A stretch of DNA of 64,000 bases, from assembly GCF_026151205.1 (NCBI RefSeq), contig NC_087074.1:2914001-2978000 (forward strand), written 5' to 3'. The stretch comes from Bolinopsis microptera. Its lineage: Eukaryota > Ctenophora > Tentaculata > Lobata > Bolinopsidae. Positions 12,764 through 26,219 of the stretch are shown in pieces. Every line of letters begins with the position of its first letter. Position 1 is the stretch's first letter. The notes beneath the pieces are model-generated. The model had not been told where the DNA came from. It did no database searches and worked only from the letters and a program-made list of their open reading frames with translations. The position numbers and the translations under genes were made by a program.

Positions 12764-13295
12764 AGTAGTATATCACTATCATTCATATTGATTTTGTATG
12801 AACCAAGGGTTGTTGTTTCCTTATGTCTTGGATTTATTAGTGGCATGCCATGGAACACAAAATTAATCCGAAAATCGGTCCTCATAATGGTTCGTAAATC
12901 ACGTGACCAATTATAGCCAGCCAAAAAGACAGAATATTAGGATTTCATACTTGACAAAATTATATTCACATAATCTTATAGTTTTAGTGGACTGCAAGGA
13001 TAGGTGTGAGCTCATAAATCACCAAGCAGCATGCAGTATCAACCTGGACGTGATGACTACATAATTACAATCCGAAAAAAAAACATATCAAAGGTTTATC
13101 CTCGCATGACAAAGCTTTACTATCCATAAGCACTAGCAGTTTGGTAAGCCTTAATTTTACCAACCACAGAGATAAACGAAGGTTATAGCAGCAGGGCACA
13201 TAAAAATATAAATAACGCCTATTATGGAACGAATGAACAATTGTGTGAATGTAATTTCGAGTTTTTTTTTGCGTAGATCACGTTTTTTTGTGATA

Positions 13296-13380
13296 CAGTA
13301 AACCCCGATTTACCGCGGAGTTTGGAATAAGAAACAGCCGCGGTAAACGGGTTATGCGTAAATCGGGGGTTGTTAAGTAG
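13296..13380. repeat. Short inverted repeat with pogo-like ends (array unit 2)
   Basis: Same structure as 2061-2150: TACAGTAAACCCCGATTTACC answered by GCGTAAATCGGGGGTTGT. Present at the same offset in each unit. Confidence 0.45.
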
Positions 13381-14029
13381 TAACATTGTGCCAGTTCAGC
13401 CATATTTCCATTTGGGGAGCGTTTTAATAAAAAATTTTAGCAGACAATCACAATGACGACTTTATATTATATTGCTTGGCCCGGCACGCGCACTGGAGCC
13501 GGAGAGTTTATCATTTGATTGATTGGACGGATGACAACCTCCCTGACCGTCGTCTGCGAATTAGCAGAGCAAGCGATCTCGTCAGATGCGAAGAAGAATG
13601 AAAGACGCGCGGCCCCGCGCGTCGAATCGCGAAGTCCACCAATGATTTAAAGTATCCCATGACAATAAAACAAAAAAGAGCAGAGAGTGAGATGGTATAT
13701 GACCACAAACCCAAATTGGGTAGAGTGTACCGCTGCCAGGCAGTGCTCTCTTTCCCAAACCAAAGGAAGAATAACTTAAATGACCGACGCAAATTGCGAA
13801 ATTAACCGAGAATGAAAACGGTACGCTCGCTTTCCCATTCATTTACAATTGAAATATATAAAGAGGGAACTACCCGAAGGCTCTGTAATCGCAAAACGAT
13901 TACAATAAACATCAGCTAATAATTGGACACAAACTACCGCCTTCATCCCGAAAAATACAACATACATGCTACATGAAGAGTCTCCCTCCTAGTCCTATCG
14001 TTGAGTAGGCCTGCAACACACACCATCTC

Positions 14030-14952
14030 TTCTACTTATCGGACCTTATTTGACGGACATTACATGAACGGACATAAATAATGAACGGACAATAATATGA
14101 ACGGCTCGAAGGCAATCAAAACCATCAAAAATCCAATTTTTTTCAATTTTTTTGACGTTTATTAAAATTTCAGCAAATAATTTTTTAAATCCATTTTTTT
14201 ATTACCAGTAAGTAAGAAAGCAGTCATTGAGCATTAAAAATGTTAAAAAATGTGTACATGATCAGTGTCCTAATATTACATATCATCTTCATCAAAGGGT
14301 TTTCGTGCATGAAATAGTCCCTGCTTAAAGCATCCAGTGATTTCTAGCATTAATGTAAACCTGTTATTAATCAGCACACTACCCCGGACCTGGCATTTCA
14401 GTGTAAACTTTTATACAAGCCATTCGGCGTGAAGAGGTTTTATCTTAGACAACTTAGGTTTAACCTTAACATCACGTGGAGCTTTCCTACGACTGTTAAT
14501 CATGACCACCCAGTAAATATGAACTATAACAACGTCGGCCCAATGTCCTTGAAACACGATTCACCATAATAACTAGAGGCTGTAACACGTTTGTCAAGTT
14601 GGCGGGACTAGTTCATGAACAATGTTGTAGAGTGCCATAATTTCGGTGACTTTTTTCCTGCCAATTGACCCTTGAAATATCATATACAATTAAAGAAGTT
14701 TTTCTGTGCCTCCGGCAGACCAAGGAGAACCTTTCCAATCGTTAACTTACGGCAAATTAAGTTTTCAAATAAAGTTGTCCATATTCAGACAAAAAGTTCG
14801 AAATGAAAAAATGTTTGAAAAATTACACCTGGACTTTAACTTGGACGGACATTAATTGAAACGGCCAGACCTTATTTGAACGGACATTAAGATGAACGCA
14901 GGGCCTCCAGCTTCAAGTAAGTCGCGTCCAATAAGGTCCGATAAAGGTAGTT
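14030..14952. mobile_element. Inverted-repeat element with GGACCTTATTTG ends (array unit 2)
   Basis: Second-unit copy of the element at 2812. The left end is CTTATCGGACCTTATTTGAC and the right end CAATAAGGTCCGATAAAGG, which shows the terminal repeat more fully than unit 1 does. GAACGGACATTAA-like motifs repeat inside both ends. Confidence 0.65.
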
Positions 14953-14999
14953 CTACGGTGTAACATGTTTCCTCCTTCCACTCGATTTAGAGCTAACTG

Positions 15000-16100
15000 T
15001 TTTACTGCGTCTCTGCTGATGTTATCGATACCTGTAAAGTCAGCCGCATATTTCTGAGTACACAGTGCCATCCAGCCTATGCGTGTCCCGTCCTCTTCAG
15101 TCTCTTTTCCATAGTTATTTTGGTTTCCAATCCAGTAAACAATTGGAAAACCGTCTCCCTCTGCATTCTGACACGTGTCCGACCCCCACCTTATCTAGCC
15201 GAAGTCGAACCGATGAAAGTTTCAATAGACTTGATTCAATATTCCAGCATCGGGATCTGAGAACTTCTTCATTGGAGACATGGAAGAACCACTTTATCTT
15301 CAAGATTCACCTCAGGGATGGTTCAATGAAGACCTCAAACGGTTTTCATCTGCTTCTTTGTTTGTGTTCCGCCCAGACTTCAGCACCATGTAACAAATCG
15401 TAATAACAGCAGTCCATGTAGATAACTGATCATGGTGGTAGATTCTTACAGTTTTTACTTTCATATCTTCCAAAGCTGATGAACGCACCATACGCACGCT
15501 GGCATCCTGATGACAAAAGATGTCGGTCAAAATGGAACCATCCCCCCTGATGTTGGCCACCAAGATTAAACAGTTACTGACCTTTTCTCCTGTCCACTTT
15601 AGACTGTCTCTTTCGATGTAAGGTCGCCTGGGACGCACACTTGCTGATCGCCATGCATTGTGTCCTTTTAGCGTTTGATCTTAGCATCAATAGGTGTAAT
15701 AAGCGATAAGAACAGTGTAACTCTTGCAGCCCTTCATCGAAGCTTCAGTATTGTCCCTCCACTGCCAGAATCATCAGCGATGACTCTCCATGATAACTTT
15801 TTTTCATCCTTGCACGCTTCAGTCCTTTTGCAGTACACACCATGACTGATTGCCTTGTGAACATCGGCCAAAAAGTTCCAAAGTTCAGACAAAAATTAAA
15901 TATAGGAGGGCCCGGAATATCACTCTGTCCGTGCCTGAATTGACATGAACCAATCAGACAAGACACCATTAAGATTAAACCCTGACTGCACTCATGGTTT
16001 CCGTTGAACAAATGCCAATGACAGAATCTAACATATTTCTCATGAAGGCCATATTGACTCAATGCTGACCAAATACACTTCTTCTGATGAAATCAAACGC
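15000..16100 (-). pseudogene. Decayed non-LTR reverse transcriptase (array unit 2)
   Basis: Minus-strand frames at 15745-16062 read QSDIPGPPIFNFCLN (palm region following the first catalytic block). Those at 15312-15638 read ASVRMVRSS and KVKTVRIYHHDQLSTW (thumb), and 15115-15303 covers the RLRLDKVGVGHV block that corresponds to RLRWYGHV. The arrangement equals unit 1 and the breaks lie elsewhere, consistent with random read error. The YADD box is not readable here. Confidence 0.7.
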
Positions 16101-16858
16101 TGCCTAAAAACAATGAAATTAACATAAGTGGAATGTAAAAAAAAACTCAATACAGTTTTATGAATAAATATAATGGTGCGGATGGAATAAATCTGATCAT
16201 ACATGAGCGGTTCCGTCCTGAACCCACACTGATTTTCCCTAAAAGATACACCAATCCAACATCCAGCCTCTTAAGAAGAAACTATAATGACGAACCTTAA
16301 AAGACGTTGCCCTAAGAGTTATAACCCTATTATTGCAGCATAATGAGGTGTCCTCCTTCTTTCCGAAAACCACTATATCCCCTTTCAGCCAATCCTCGGA
16401 ATAGGGATCCACCTCTTTCTTCCCAAACATGTTTAAATCAAGACAATATCGGTCATGATCTCATTGATAAGGAAGCTGATTCCATATTAGACATATATAT
16501 AAACTGATTCCATATTATACATAATTACAATATACAGGGATAGGACGATATTGCCAGTCCATTGTAAGCCAGAAAACTAATTGCCATAAGATTCAAAAGT
16601 ATAAAAGATACAGGCCATTTTCCGACCACAGGTCTGCAAATAATGTTTATAACTTTAGTTTACATGTATAAAAAAATAATATGTACGTCATAAACACCCC
16701 TTGATGACGTCATCAGTTACCCGGTTTTAAAACTTGATTTATTTGAACAAAGTAATAACTTTTAAAATTAATTTTAAACCATTAAGATGAGTAATTTTAT
16801 TTCAAAATCTGAGGAAATTTTCCCATCTTAGAAATTGTTTACGCATTCTATAAATTTT

Positions 16859-17467
16859 TTTAGTAGTGGAACAGCAATACTAAGGTAATGGACTACTGCG
16901 GACCCTCTTACCGCCAACCATGTTATCAAAGCCGCAGTCAAGTTCGGTGAACGGAATTAAAAGCGCTTAAGGGACATAAGTCAATTGGTAGAGCAAAATC
17001 ATGTAGTGGACGACCCTTAATAAATGAGGAGTAAAGGTGAATGTTAGTTGCTCCTTTATAAAGTCGTCTTTTTCAGCCATAATAAGTTGACATCAAGTCT
17101 TAGAAAATTATTCAAGATAAAGGCCTTGCTCAGCAATAGGGACGGGTTAGCAGTTTTAGATTAGCCAGTGGCCACGCTGCAACTACTTATTCGAGATTCT
17201 TCTCGAATAATTTTTTCAAGACTTATGTCAACTTAATACGAGAGAAAAAGACGAATTATAAAGGAGCAACCTAACATTCTACCTACTCCTCAATTCTTTA
17301 AGACTTCACTACATGGATTCTATCTACCAATATGACTTTAAGTCCCTTAAGCGCTTTTAACTACCGTTCACCGAACCTTGGACTGCGGCATTTGTTAAAC
17401 AAGGTTTGGCCGGTAGAGGGTCCGCAGTCTAGTACCATTAACCTTAGTATTGCTGTTCCACAACTAA
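16859..17467. mobile_element. Foldback element (array unit 2)
   Basis: Copy of 5601-6221 with the same arms (TAGTAGTGGAACAGCAATAC and GTATTGCTGTTCCAC). The central G-run of unit 1 is absent here, which suggests that the homopolymer is unstable or artefactual. Confidence 0.65.
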
Positions 17468-18313
17468 AGAAATAATCCCGATAACCACTCAACCTCTGCA
17501 TGAAACCAGATGATATCACCATTTTACCTCACACAGACCATCGAACGCTGTAAGAAAGGATGACGATACAGACCTCATTAAATTCTAAAAATTTACCGGA
17601 AGTTCTTCTAGGCTTGCTCCGTTCATAAAGAGAATTGTCATTAGAAGTTTGTGCTTTTGAAGAATTATTTTATAAAAACGTCATATTTGCGATTTAGTAT
17701 TCTCTGGTGTTGGGCCTTGCCTTGGGTTGTGTACTCAGTTTCTGCTTCCCAAAAGTTATAGAATGTGCAATTAGCTAGTTTTAAAGTTGAAAATCGAACA
17801 GTTGCACACGTTGGACACGGCCCAAATTGATATAAAATCGCTACAATCACTGAAAATTGCTGTTTTCCGTACTATTTTCTGTCCACTTTAGAGTGCCGTT
17901 TGTGATTACAGTTCTTCTTGAAATACGTTGAAACTTTGCATGCCATATCAAGCGATATATAAAACAATAACATGTAAAAAATTAACGGGGCGATCAATAT
18001 TGATGCGCACGCAACGACCCTGCTCAAAGTTTGCACGTGCGAAAGGTTCAAATTTTGCTCATTCGTGATTTCCAACAAATATGCTTGCCACGACAGTTTA
18101 TAAGCACATTAATAATGAATTAAATGGCCAACTTGAAATGAGTATTAAGTGCATATTCAGTCCAGTGGATAGAACGATATGCTTCCCTACACACAAGGAA
18201 AATTGTTTTTAAAGGAAAAATTTTCGAAATAGGAAACTTCCTCCTTATTAATGAAATAACAGTTTATAAATCGACATTATAAAGTACCACTACATTATAA
18301 TCAAAAAGAGTGG

Positions 18314-18833
18314 ATATTTTAACAAAACCCATAATCATGGGTAGAGTGTACCGATGTCAGTGTCTCCTCTTCCCAACAAAAAGGAAATGATTATTACTTG
18401 ATTGACCGTTCACAATATGCAAAAAATGATACCGAGAATGAATCGGTCGCTCTCGCTTTCCATTCATTTACAATTGTAATATATTAAGAAGAACTACCCA
18501 AGGCAGCTAGTCCCGGCAATGAAGAATCAAAAACTTCAGCTAATTCAATAAGTAATACTAATCACTACCACCCGTCCCCCGAAATACTAGGTATCGACCC
18601 GAAACGCAACCCAAAGAGATTTTACAGCATCTGAGAATTGATGTAATCAATCGAAACTTATTACAATTCAGAAGCCGTGAATGAAATGGAAAAGCGAGCG
18701 AAGACCGATTTCATTCTCGTTATCATTTGCATTTGAGAAACGGTCAATCAAAGTAATTTCATTACCAATATGTTGGGAAAGAGAGACACTGACAGCGGTC
18801 CACTCTACCCAAGAATATGGGTTTGGTAAAATT
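18314..18833. mobile_element. Palindromic element (array unit 2)
   Basis: Copy of 7071-7586, with inverted arms ending in AACAAAACCCATAATCATGG and ATATGGGTTTGGTAAAAT. Confidence 0.6.
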
Positions 18834-18834
18834 G

Positions 18835-20205
18835 TATACTTAAAACCACCGTTTAAACTTAAAATATAATGTAAGTAGTCGTTTAACTATACTCCATATA
18901 CCTGAGGATCTATTATTAGGATCACAGTTTTCGTCAAGGCCCGGTAGTATTGAAGCTTGCGAAACTTTAAACTTGTTTATATCTGCTTTTTAATTTTCAG
19001 TGCGAAGGAGAATGGCAAGTTTGTTCATGATAATGTATCATCAGCTCGAATGAAAAAATGTTTCACCACCCCCATCATCTATCGTCCCCAAAGAATTATA
19101 ATTCAACAGTACCTATCGCAGCCCTTTTATTGACGCCCTTAATAACAAATCCATTACTCTCTCCTATTGTTAATTCAGCTCAAAATGTGGAGCAAATTAA
19201 TTTTGCATCATGTTTTTTGACAAATATTTTTACAATATATAATCTAATAATATATCTCACACATTAAATGGTTAATTTCAATTTCCAGATTTAATTCTAA
19301 TTGAGCAGGTACTGTCTATTGCTGCTCATTTCCTGATTACTCATCAGTGTTATCGTTTATACTTTTTGAATCGGTTTTAATCAATCTGTACAGTAAATAT
19401 ACGCCGATAAGGAAATATATTACATTTTATGAGTATTTTTTCTATTGCATAATCTATCATAGTCATAAATGGAGGATTATAATGATAAGCACAAGCGTCA
19501 AACTGTCTCCCCAATAACAAATAATAAATCATGTTACAGTCACACTGATAAGCTTTATTAAGCTATACATATTATCAATACTACATATCGGAAGCTTTAT
19601 TAATAGTTATACATTATTATCAAAAAATGATGCTATCCTTTAATTTGGGTATTATAGTGGCGCCTAGTTTCTCATAAATTGAACTTGGTTATACATTTTA
19701 TAATAGAATAATTATCAAGCCTAACTTTCGTCTGACGCCAGTCATTACAATTGTTTTTAAGACACTAAAATTAAATATGTCACTAAGTACCTATTGTCAA
19801 CTGTTTAAATAATGGCAGTAATGTGCAAGTGAAATGTTTCCTGTAGAATTCTTGGCGCAGGTATTAGTTTATTCAGACGGCTTTTCAGTCCGTAATTTGG
19901 TTTTTTCTAATGAGTCGAACTTTCTGCATTATCTGAATCAGCCATATTCGGTCGCCTTGTAAAATAAGGGCTATAATTCCAGTTATTATATTCCACATTG
20001 ACAAAGATCAATTTACAATTGATTTAATCACTTTGCCTCTAATTTCTGGCTTTATCTCTCTCTCTTCGCTTTTGTTTTTGCATTTATTCTGGTATTAATT
20101 AAGTAGCATTTATTATCAAACCAGGTACAATTTAACTGTCGTCCCTGTCATCACTCCTTATTCTTTAACATTACGAAATTTTTTAAAAAAAAACTGAAAC
20201 TGAAT
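18835..20205. repeat. AT-rich block, unit 2 copy of 7590-8990
   Basis: Same landmarks as the unit 1 block (CAGTAAATATACGCC, GACGGCTTTTCAGTCCGTAA, CTGTCGTCCCTGTCATC). Nothing coding is seen. Confidence 0.55.
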
Positions 20206-21302
20206 AAGGGTCTAGTTTTTAACCTCACGCCAGCCTAAAAGCATGCGCCAATAAATTCAAAGCTGCACTGCGCATGCAGCATCAAGCATGTCAGATTCCC
20301 GTACTTTCCTCAATCGCTGTGTTATGTGGCACCCAGTCTTGACTCTATTTTTTTCATTTTTCACTTAGTCCCGTCATAAAATTAAAACACTTTTGAGCTA
20401 CCAACTCACAATTTTTTGACATTTGGTTGACCTTTCCCAGAATGTCAAGCTTAAATTCAAAAAGTTAAATTTAGCCGAGTCAGACCATGAAAATTCTGAC
20501 GATACGTGGTCTTCGGCACCCAATCAACGATCATTTCGTACGCGTACTCGTAGTCAAAGCAATAGCTAGTCGCTAGTGATGCCACAATAAATCACAATTA
20601 TAGGCCTTAACCAATAGTTATCACTATCAGATGTTTTGCAATAGGGATCGATGGTTGAGTTGGTCCCTTCACCCAACCCCATAGAGAAGTCGCACAGTGT
20701 GACTGTGAGGTTAGGAGGCCAGTGTGTACACTGACCCAGGTGCAGTCCGATGGTTCTCTGAGGGCGAATTGGTTGGCAAGTTTACAGGCCGGGGCGCTCA
20801 GCCTGTCATATCCCTGAATCCTATTTTATGAAGCCGGGGTTCCCCCATGTAAGTTGACAAGATGTTCTGTCATACTCATACCAATTGTGTCTAAAAATTC
20901 TGATTTTGTGCTCAGAGCGTTTTCATTTTATGACGACCAAAGCTTAAAATAAGGAGTGGTGTGGCAACACCTACAGCAATCGATGAATTTAACGAAACTG
21001 GCAGAAATTTGAGTTAAACCATATCTAACTATTTGTGAAAAATTGATTGTGTAAACCTCTTGCACGAATTACATGGAGTTATATAAAAGGGGGCAGTATT
21101 ACTTCAGGAACCATTATTAACATAATCAGCTAGGCAGCACTACACTACAATTTCAATAATCCCTTGACGAATTTTTGCTCTCATATTTCATATATTGGTG
21201 AAACAACAGTCAGAAATTAAATATTAGTGAGTTTGTCGCGTTCCTTTTATTTTGGTTTTAGGCACATTATCAATCTTAACATCGTTTCCAGAACACAGTC
21301 TC

Positions 21303-23994
21303 ATGATAAACCGTGAGGCTGCATAAGCTCAACAAAATTTCAGAGCTTATCCTGGCCCCAGACATTGATTAAGAGGGAATGAAGCCAGGAACGCGAAATG
21401 GATGATGTTAGATATTAGGCCGGACTCACTCTCGAGAAGGACTCACTCTCAGAAAGGATGACGGGGACATAAGGAAAAGTGGAATAAGTTGGTAATTGTT
21501 CAAAAGTTTCTTGTAAACTGGTCATCATAAATTTGTTTACCTTTGCTGCCACCGTCAACTTCAGGTTGTCGAGGGAAACCACCTCAAGTTTAAAAATCTC
21601 GAAAACTCTGCCGCCTAAGATACGATTTAGGCGAAAGATAGTCGAAGGTGAGTTTATTACACGAGAAAATAATAAACGTTTTTATAAAAATATCATTATT
21701 TATTTCAAGCGTATAATTATAGACTAAGAAATATTGGTAAGTGGGTTGGAACAATGTAACAAGTAATATCGAGCTTGTTTTTGTCACCCGAAAGCGATAA
21801 AATAATCTGCAGCTAGCTTACAGATCGACCAATAAATTTCAGTAAACTGTGTAACTCATTGATGACAACTTAATGGGGGGGGGGTGGGGGTGTTTACACC
21901 CTGATTTTTTGTGAAACTTGTTTCGAGATAGCGTTGACCAACACACTAGGACTGGTGACCGAACTTTTGAGGGGCTCGTACCCCAACCGCCAAACGGTGC
22001 ACCGCGGGCACCAACGCCCATATATATTGGTCCAAATAGGCCCCAAATTAAGCTGAATACCTGAACATGCCTCAAAATCAAGAATAGAGGTGGCCTACTT
22101 AATAGCTAGTGGTCCCCTGAACTCGTATAATGAATTTTCATTAAGATTGGACCAAAAATGACTGATTTAATGAGCCAAAAAACCATATGGCCCTATTTTT
22201 GGCATAACCCACCAAATTTGATCTATTTTGGCCCATAAATTGGCTAAATATCGTATAATATTTTTGCATGAAACCAACTTAAATATGGAAGGTAGCCTTC
22301 ATCACTTACACATTCTCTATGATATCAGCTCAGTATCTAACAAACTGTGGATTCTGTGTTCAAATAATCGCAAAAAGTGGACAAAAGCGCCTATATCTCA
22401 GTTCCGCGATATAATGGCAAAACTGATTCGCTCAAAACAAAGAGCACTCCTAGGGTGTTACAATTTTTACATGAAATTTTTCAGAATCAACGTAGAATCG
22501 CATTTCTACCTTAGTTTTGTATTGGAATTTTGAGTTAGGCCGATTTTGTTCATATTTGTTATTATTAGAACACAGAATCCACAGTTTATTTAGATACTGA
22601 TCTGATAACATAGAGAATGTGTAATAGGCTTACTTTCCATATAAAGTTGGTTTTTCATACAAAAATTATTGATTATTTGAGACCAATTTATGGGGCCAAA
22701 TATCGATCAAATTTGGTGCGTATGCCCAAATATGGGTCATAACTCAGTCATTTTTGTCCGAATCTTGATGAAATAATAATATAAGAGTTTAGGTGAAAAA
22801 AATCTGTTTTTGGGCATGTTCAGGGTATTCAGCTAAAAATTGGGCCTAAATTGGACAAATATGGGCGTTGCTGCCCCGCGGCACCGTTTGGCGGTTGGGG
22901 TCCGGGACTCCCCCTCAAAAGTTCGGTCCCCACTGGTTCTAGTTTTGTTGCACAACGCTATCTCGCAACCAAGTTTCAAACAGAAAAAAATCAGGGTGAA
23001 CCCCCCCCCCCCCCCCTTAAAGTTTTTAAATTCGGCAAATAGAATACAATATGCCAAAACGAAACCCAAGAATTGTCAGCTTCTAGCCGGCTGATAGAGG
23101 GCTGTTGGTATTTTCCTTAAAACAAAGAGCTGACGAGGTTGGTGGAAAGGGCTGTTCGTGGCTTTTAGAAATGCCATAAAATAGCCATTTACCCCCGGCT
23201 TTTTTTTTTTGTTCCCCCCCCCCCCCCGGGCTATGGCCTGTTAGGTATTTGTCCCCCAAAATAGCAAGAGAGGGCTATTAGCCGCGATAAGAGGGCTCTA
23301 GGATTTTTCAAAACAAAAAGCTGGCAGAGGTGGCATTAGCTGGATGTTAGAAATGCAATGAAAATGGGTATTAGCGTTGTCGTAACAGCCCACTAACCTT
23401 AGCCGGCTGTTACTCAAAACAATTCTTGCACTAACTCTAAACCGTCTGATTGCTCACGTAATTTTAATTTTACCTTGCCTCAGTGTTGAAGAGCGACAAA
23501 CCAAGAGGCACAATCTTTAAAAACCAAATAGACTCCATTGATACACTCAGTGAGTTCGAATAAGAAGCCACAATGCAAAACAGCTTCAAGAAAACTACAC
23601 AAGGATTCATCAAATTGTTGACAACAATGCTCCTTAGCAAACTAAGAGTTGAAATCGTGGACCACCAAGTCTTGGGAGACTCGTACAGTACTCTCATCAG
23701 CATTATGTCCACATAGTAAGAAAACTTGGTCAAAATACTCTACGGTTGTTTTTAACAATTTTATAACACAGCTCCAGTTAGGCTGGACTCTATAGAACGT
23801 CATCGAAAATCGTGATGTTCTTCTTTCCCCAACTATTCAAAAGCTATCTTATGAATAATAATTAAATTTTATTTGTATATTCTATTCTAATTATAATAAA
23901 ACAGTTGGAGTGGTAATATCCACCAAATACAAGATTGAGAATCTCGGACCCTAGCATAATTGTTTTTTGGAATTCCATCTTCGCCTCCCTAATT
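21303..23994 (+). pseudogene. K2P channel exons 1-3 across the unit 2/3 boundary, frames broken
   Basis: Exon 1 (21303-21647) has the conserved start (ATGA.AAACCGTG), the acidic repeat region (GACTCACTCTC twice) and the donor GAAGGTGAGT. Exon 2 (about 23484-23717) and exon 3 (about 23904-23994) follow. All three carry several indels relative to gene B, so no continuous frame survives. Intron 1 contains the second copy of the TTAA foldback (21874-23016). Exons 4-5 are again missing. Confidence 0.75.
21874..23016. mobile_element. TTAA-flanked foldback MITE in K2P intron 1 (unit 2)
   Basis: Second copy of 10644-11777, flanked by TTAA at 21870-21873 and 23017-23020 and with the same G-rich/C-rich ends. 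Its presence at the same site in both complete units shows that insertion came before amplification. Confidence 0.8.
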
Positions 23995-24510
23995 AGTATG
24001 ATATCACTATCATTTCATATTGACTTTTTTGAACTCAGGTTTGATGTTTCCTTATGTCATGATTTATTTTATGCATGCCATGGATCACAAAAAATCCGAA
24101 AATCGGTCCCTCATAAATAATGGTTCGAAAATCACTGACCCCATATTAAGCAGCAAAAAAGACAAATTTTAGATTTCATACTTGACAAAAATTATATTCA
24201 CATAATCATTTATAGTTTAGTGGATGCAAGGATAGGGTGAGCTTCATATTCACCGAAGCTCATGCATATCAAGCACTGGACATTGATACTAATAAATTAC
24301 AATCCGAAAAAAAACATCTCAAGGTTAGCCCGCATGACAAAGCTTACTATCCCATTAGCACTAGCAGTTTGGAAAGCGTAATTTTCCAACCCCAGGAGTA
24401 AGACGATGGTTAAAGCAGCAGGGCACTATAATAAATAATAAACGCCTATTAGGGACATGAACAATTTGTGTAGAATGAATTCGAGTTTATTTTTTTGCGA
24501 GATCACGTTT

Positions 24511-24605
24511 TTTTGTGATACAGTAAACCCGATTTACCGCGGAATTTGAAAAAGGAAACAAGCCGCGGTATATCGGGGTATGCGTAAATTCGGGGGTTTG
24601 TAGAT
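24511..24605. repeat. Short inverted repeat with pogo-like ends (array unit 3)
   Basis: Third copy of the 2061-2150 structure (TACAGTAAACCCGATTTACC and AATTCGGGGGTTTGTA). Confidence 0.45.
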
Positions 24606-25263
24606 ACATTGTGCCATGATCCAGCCATATAACCAATTGGGAGCGTTTTATAAAATTTATCAGACAATCACAATGACATACGTTGTATTTATATTCAAAG
24701 GACATGGCACGCGCAACTGGAGCCGAGAGTTTTATCATTGATTGAATGAACGGTGAACAACCCATCCAGACCGTCGTACTGCGAATTCGCAAGCAGCGAT
24801 CTCGTCCAATGCGAAAGACAAAGAATGATAAGTACGCGACCGGCCCGCGCGTCGAAGCGCGAAGTCCTCCGAATGATTTAAGAGTAGCCCATGACATTAA
24901 TCAAAAAGAGCTGAGAGTGAGATGGTATTTGACACACAACCCAAAATTGGTAGGAGTGGACCGCTGCCAGTGCAGTGTCTCTCTTCCCAAACAAAAGGAA
25001 ATGATAAAACATTTAATGACCGTCCGCAAATGCGAAATGATACCGAAATGAAATCGGTCGCCTCGCTTTTCCATTCAATTTACAATTAAATAGATAAAGA
25101 GGAACTACCCGAAGGCAGCTGTAATCGGCAATAACGATTCAATAAACATCACTAATAATTGGACAACTAACTAACCGCCCTTATCCGAAATACTACATAC
25201 ATGCACATGAAGAGGTCTCCTCCTAGTCTAGTACGTTGGAGTGGCCTGCATCACACACATCTC

Positions 25264-26182
25264 TTCTACTTTATCGACCTTATTTGCACGGGACATTACA
25301 TGAAACGGACATACATAATTAACGGGACATTAATGTGAACTCTCGCAAGGCATTCAAAACCATCACAAAATTCCGAATTTTTTCAATTTTTTTGACGTTT
25401 TTTAAATTTCAGCAAATAATTTTTAAAAATCCATTTTTTATTAACAGAAAGGTAGAGAAAAGCAGTCATAGAGTCAGTAAAAATGTTAAAATATGTGTAC
25501 ATGATCAGTGTCTAATATAACAATAACATCTTCATCAAATGGGTTTTCGTGCATGAAATAGTCCATGCTAAAGCATCAGTGATTTCCAAGCTTTATATGG
25601 AAACCTTTTTTTTAATCAAACTACCCCGGTCTCTGCATGGTCAGTGTTAACTAACAAGCCCATTCGGCGTGAAGAGTTTTATCTTAGACAACTTAGGTTA
25701 ACCTTAACTCAGTGGAGCTTTCCACACTGTTTCAAAGACCACGGCCCCGAGTAAATATGAACTTATAACAACGTCGGACCATGTCCTTGGAAACACGATA
25801 CACCGACTACAGAGGCTGAACAAGTTTGTCATGTTGGCGGGGACTATTTCATGAACTATTTTGTTGAGTGCCATATTTTCGTTGACTTTTTTTCCGCCAA
25901 GTGACCCTTGAAAATATCACATAAACAAGTAAAGTTTTTCCTGTGCCCCGGCAGACAAAGGAGAACCTTTCCATCGTTAACTTACGGCACCAATTAAGTA
26001 TTCAAAGTTGTCCATATCAGGACAAAAAGTTCAAATGAAAAAATGTTTGAAAAATTTCAAACGGACTTAACTTGGAACTGACATACTTGCACGACTTTAT
26101 TATGAACGGGACATTAAAAGAACCGCTAGTGCCTCCAGCGTCAAGTAATTGTCCTCCACAAAAGGCCGAAAAGGGAAGTATC
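25264..26182. mobile_element. Inverted-repeat element with GGACCTTATTTG ends (array unit 3)
   Basis: Third array copy of the element at 2812, with the same repeated subterminal motif and the AGTGCCTCCAGCGTCAAGT right-end signature. Confidence 0.6.
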
Positions 26183-26219
26183 TACGTGTACATGTTCCTC
26201 CATTCCACTCGTTTTAGAG

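Noticed and set aside
15065-15403. 112-codon plus-strand frame as a gene
   Set aside because: It is the opposite strand of the reverse transcriptase remnant and has no motif of its own.
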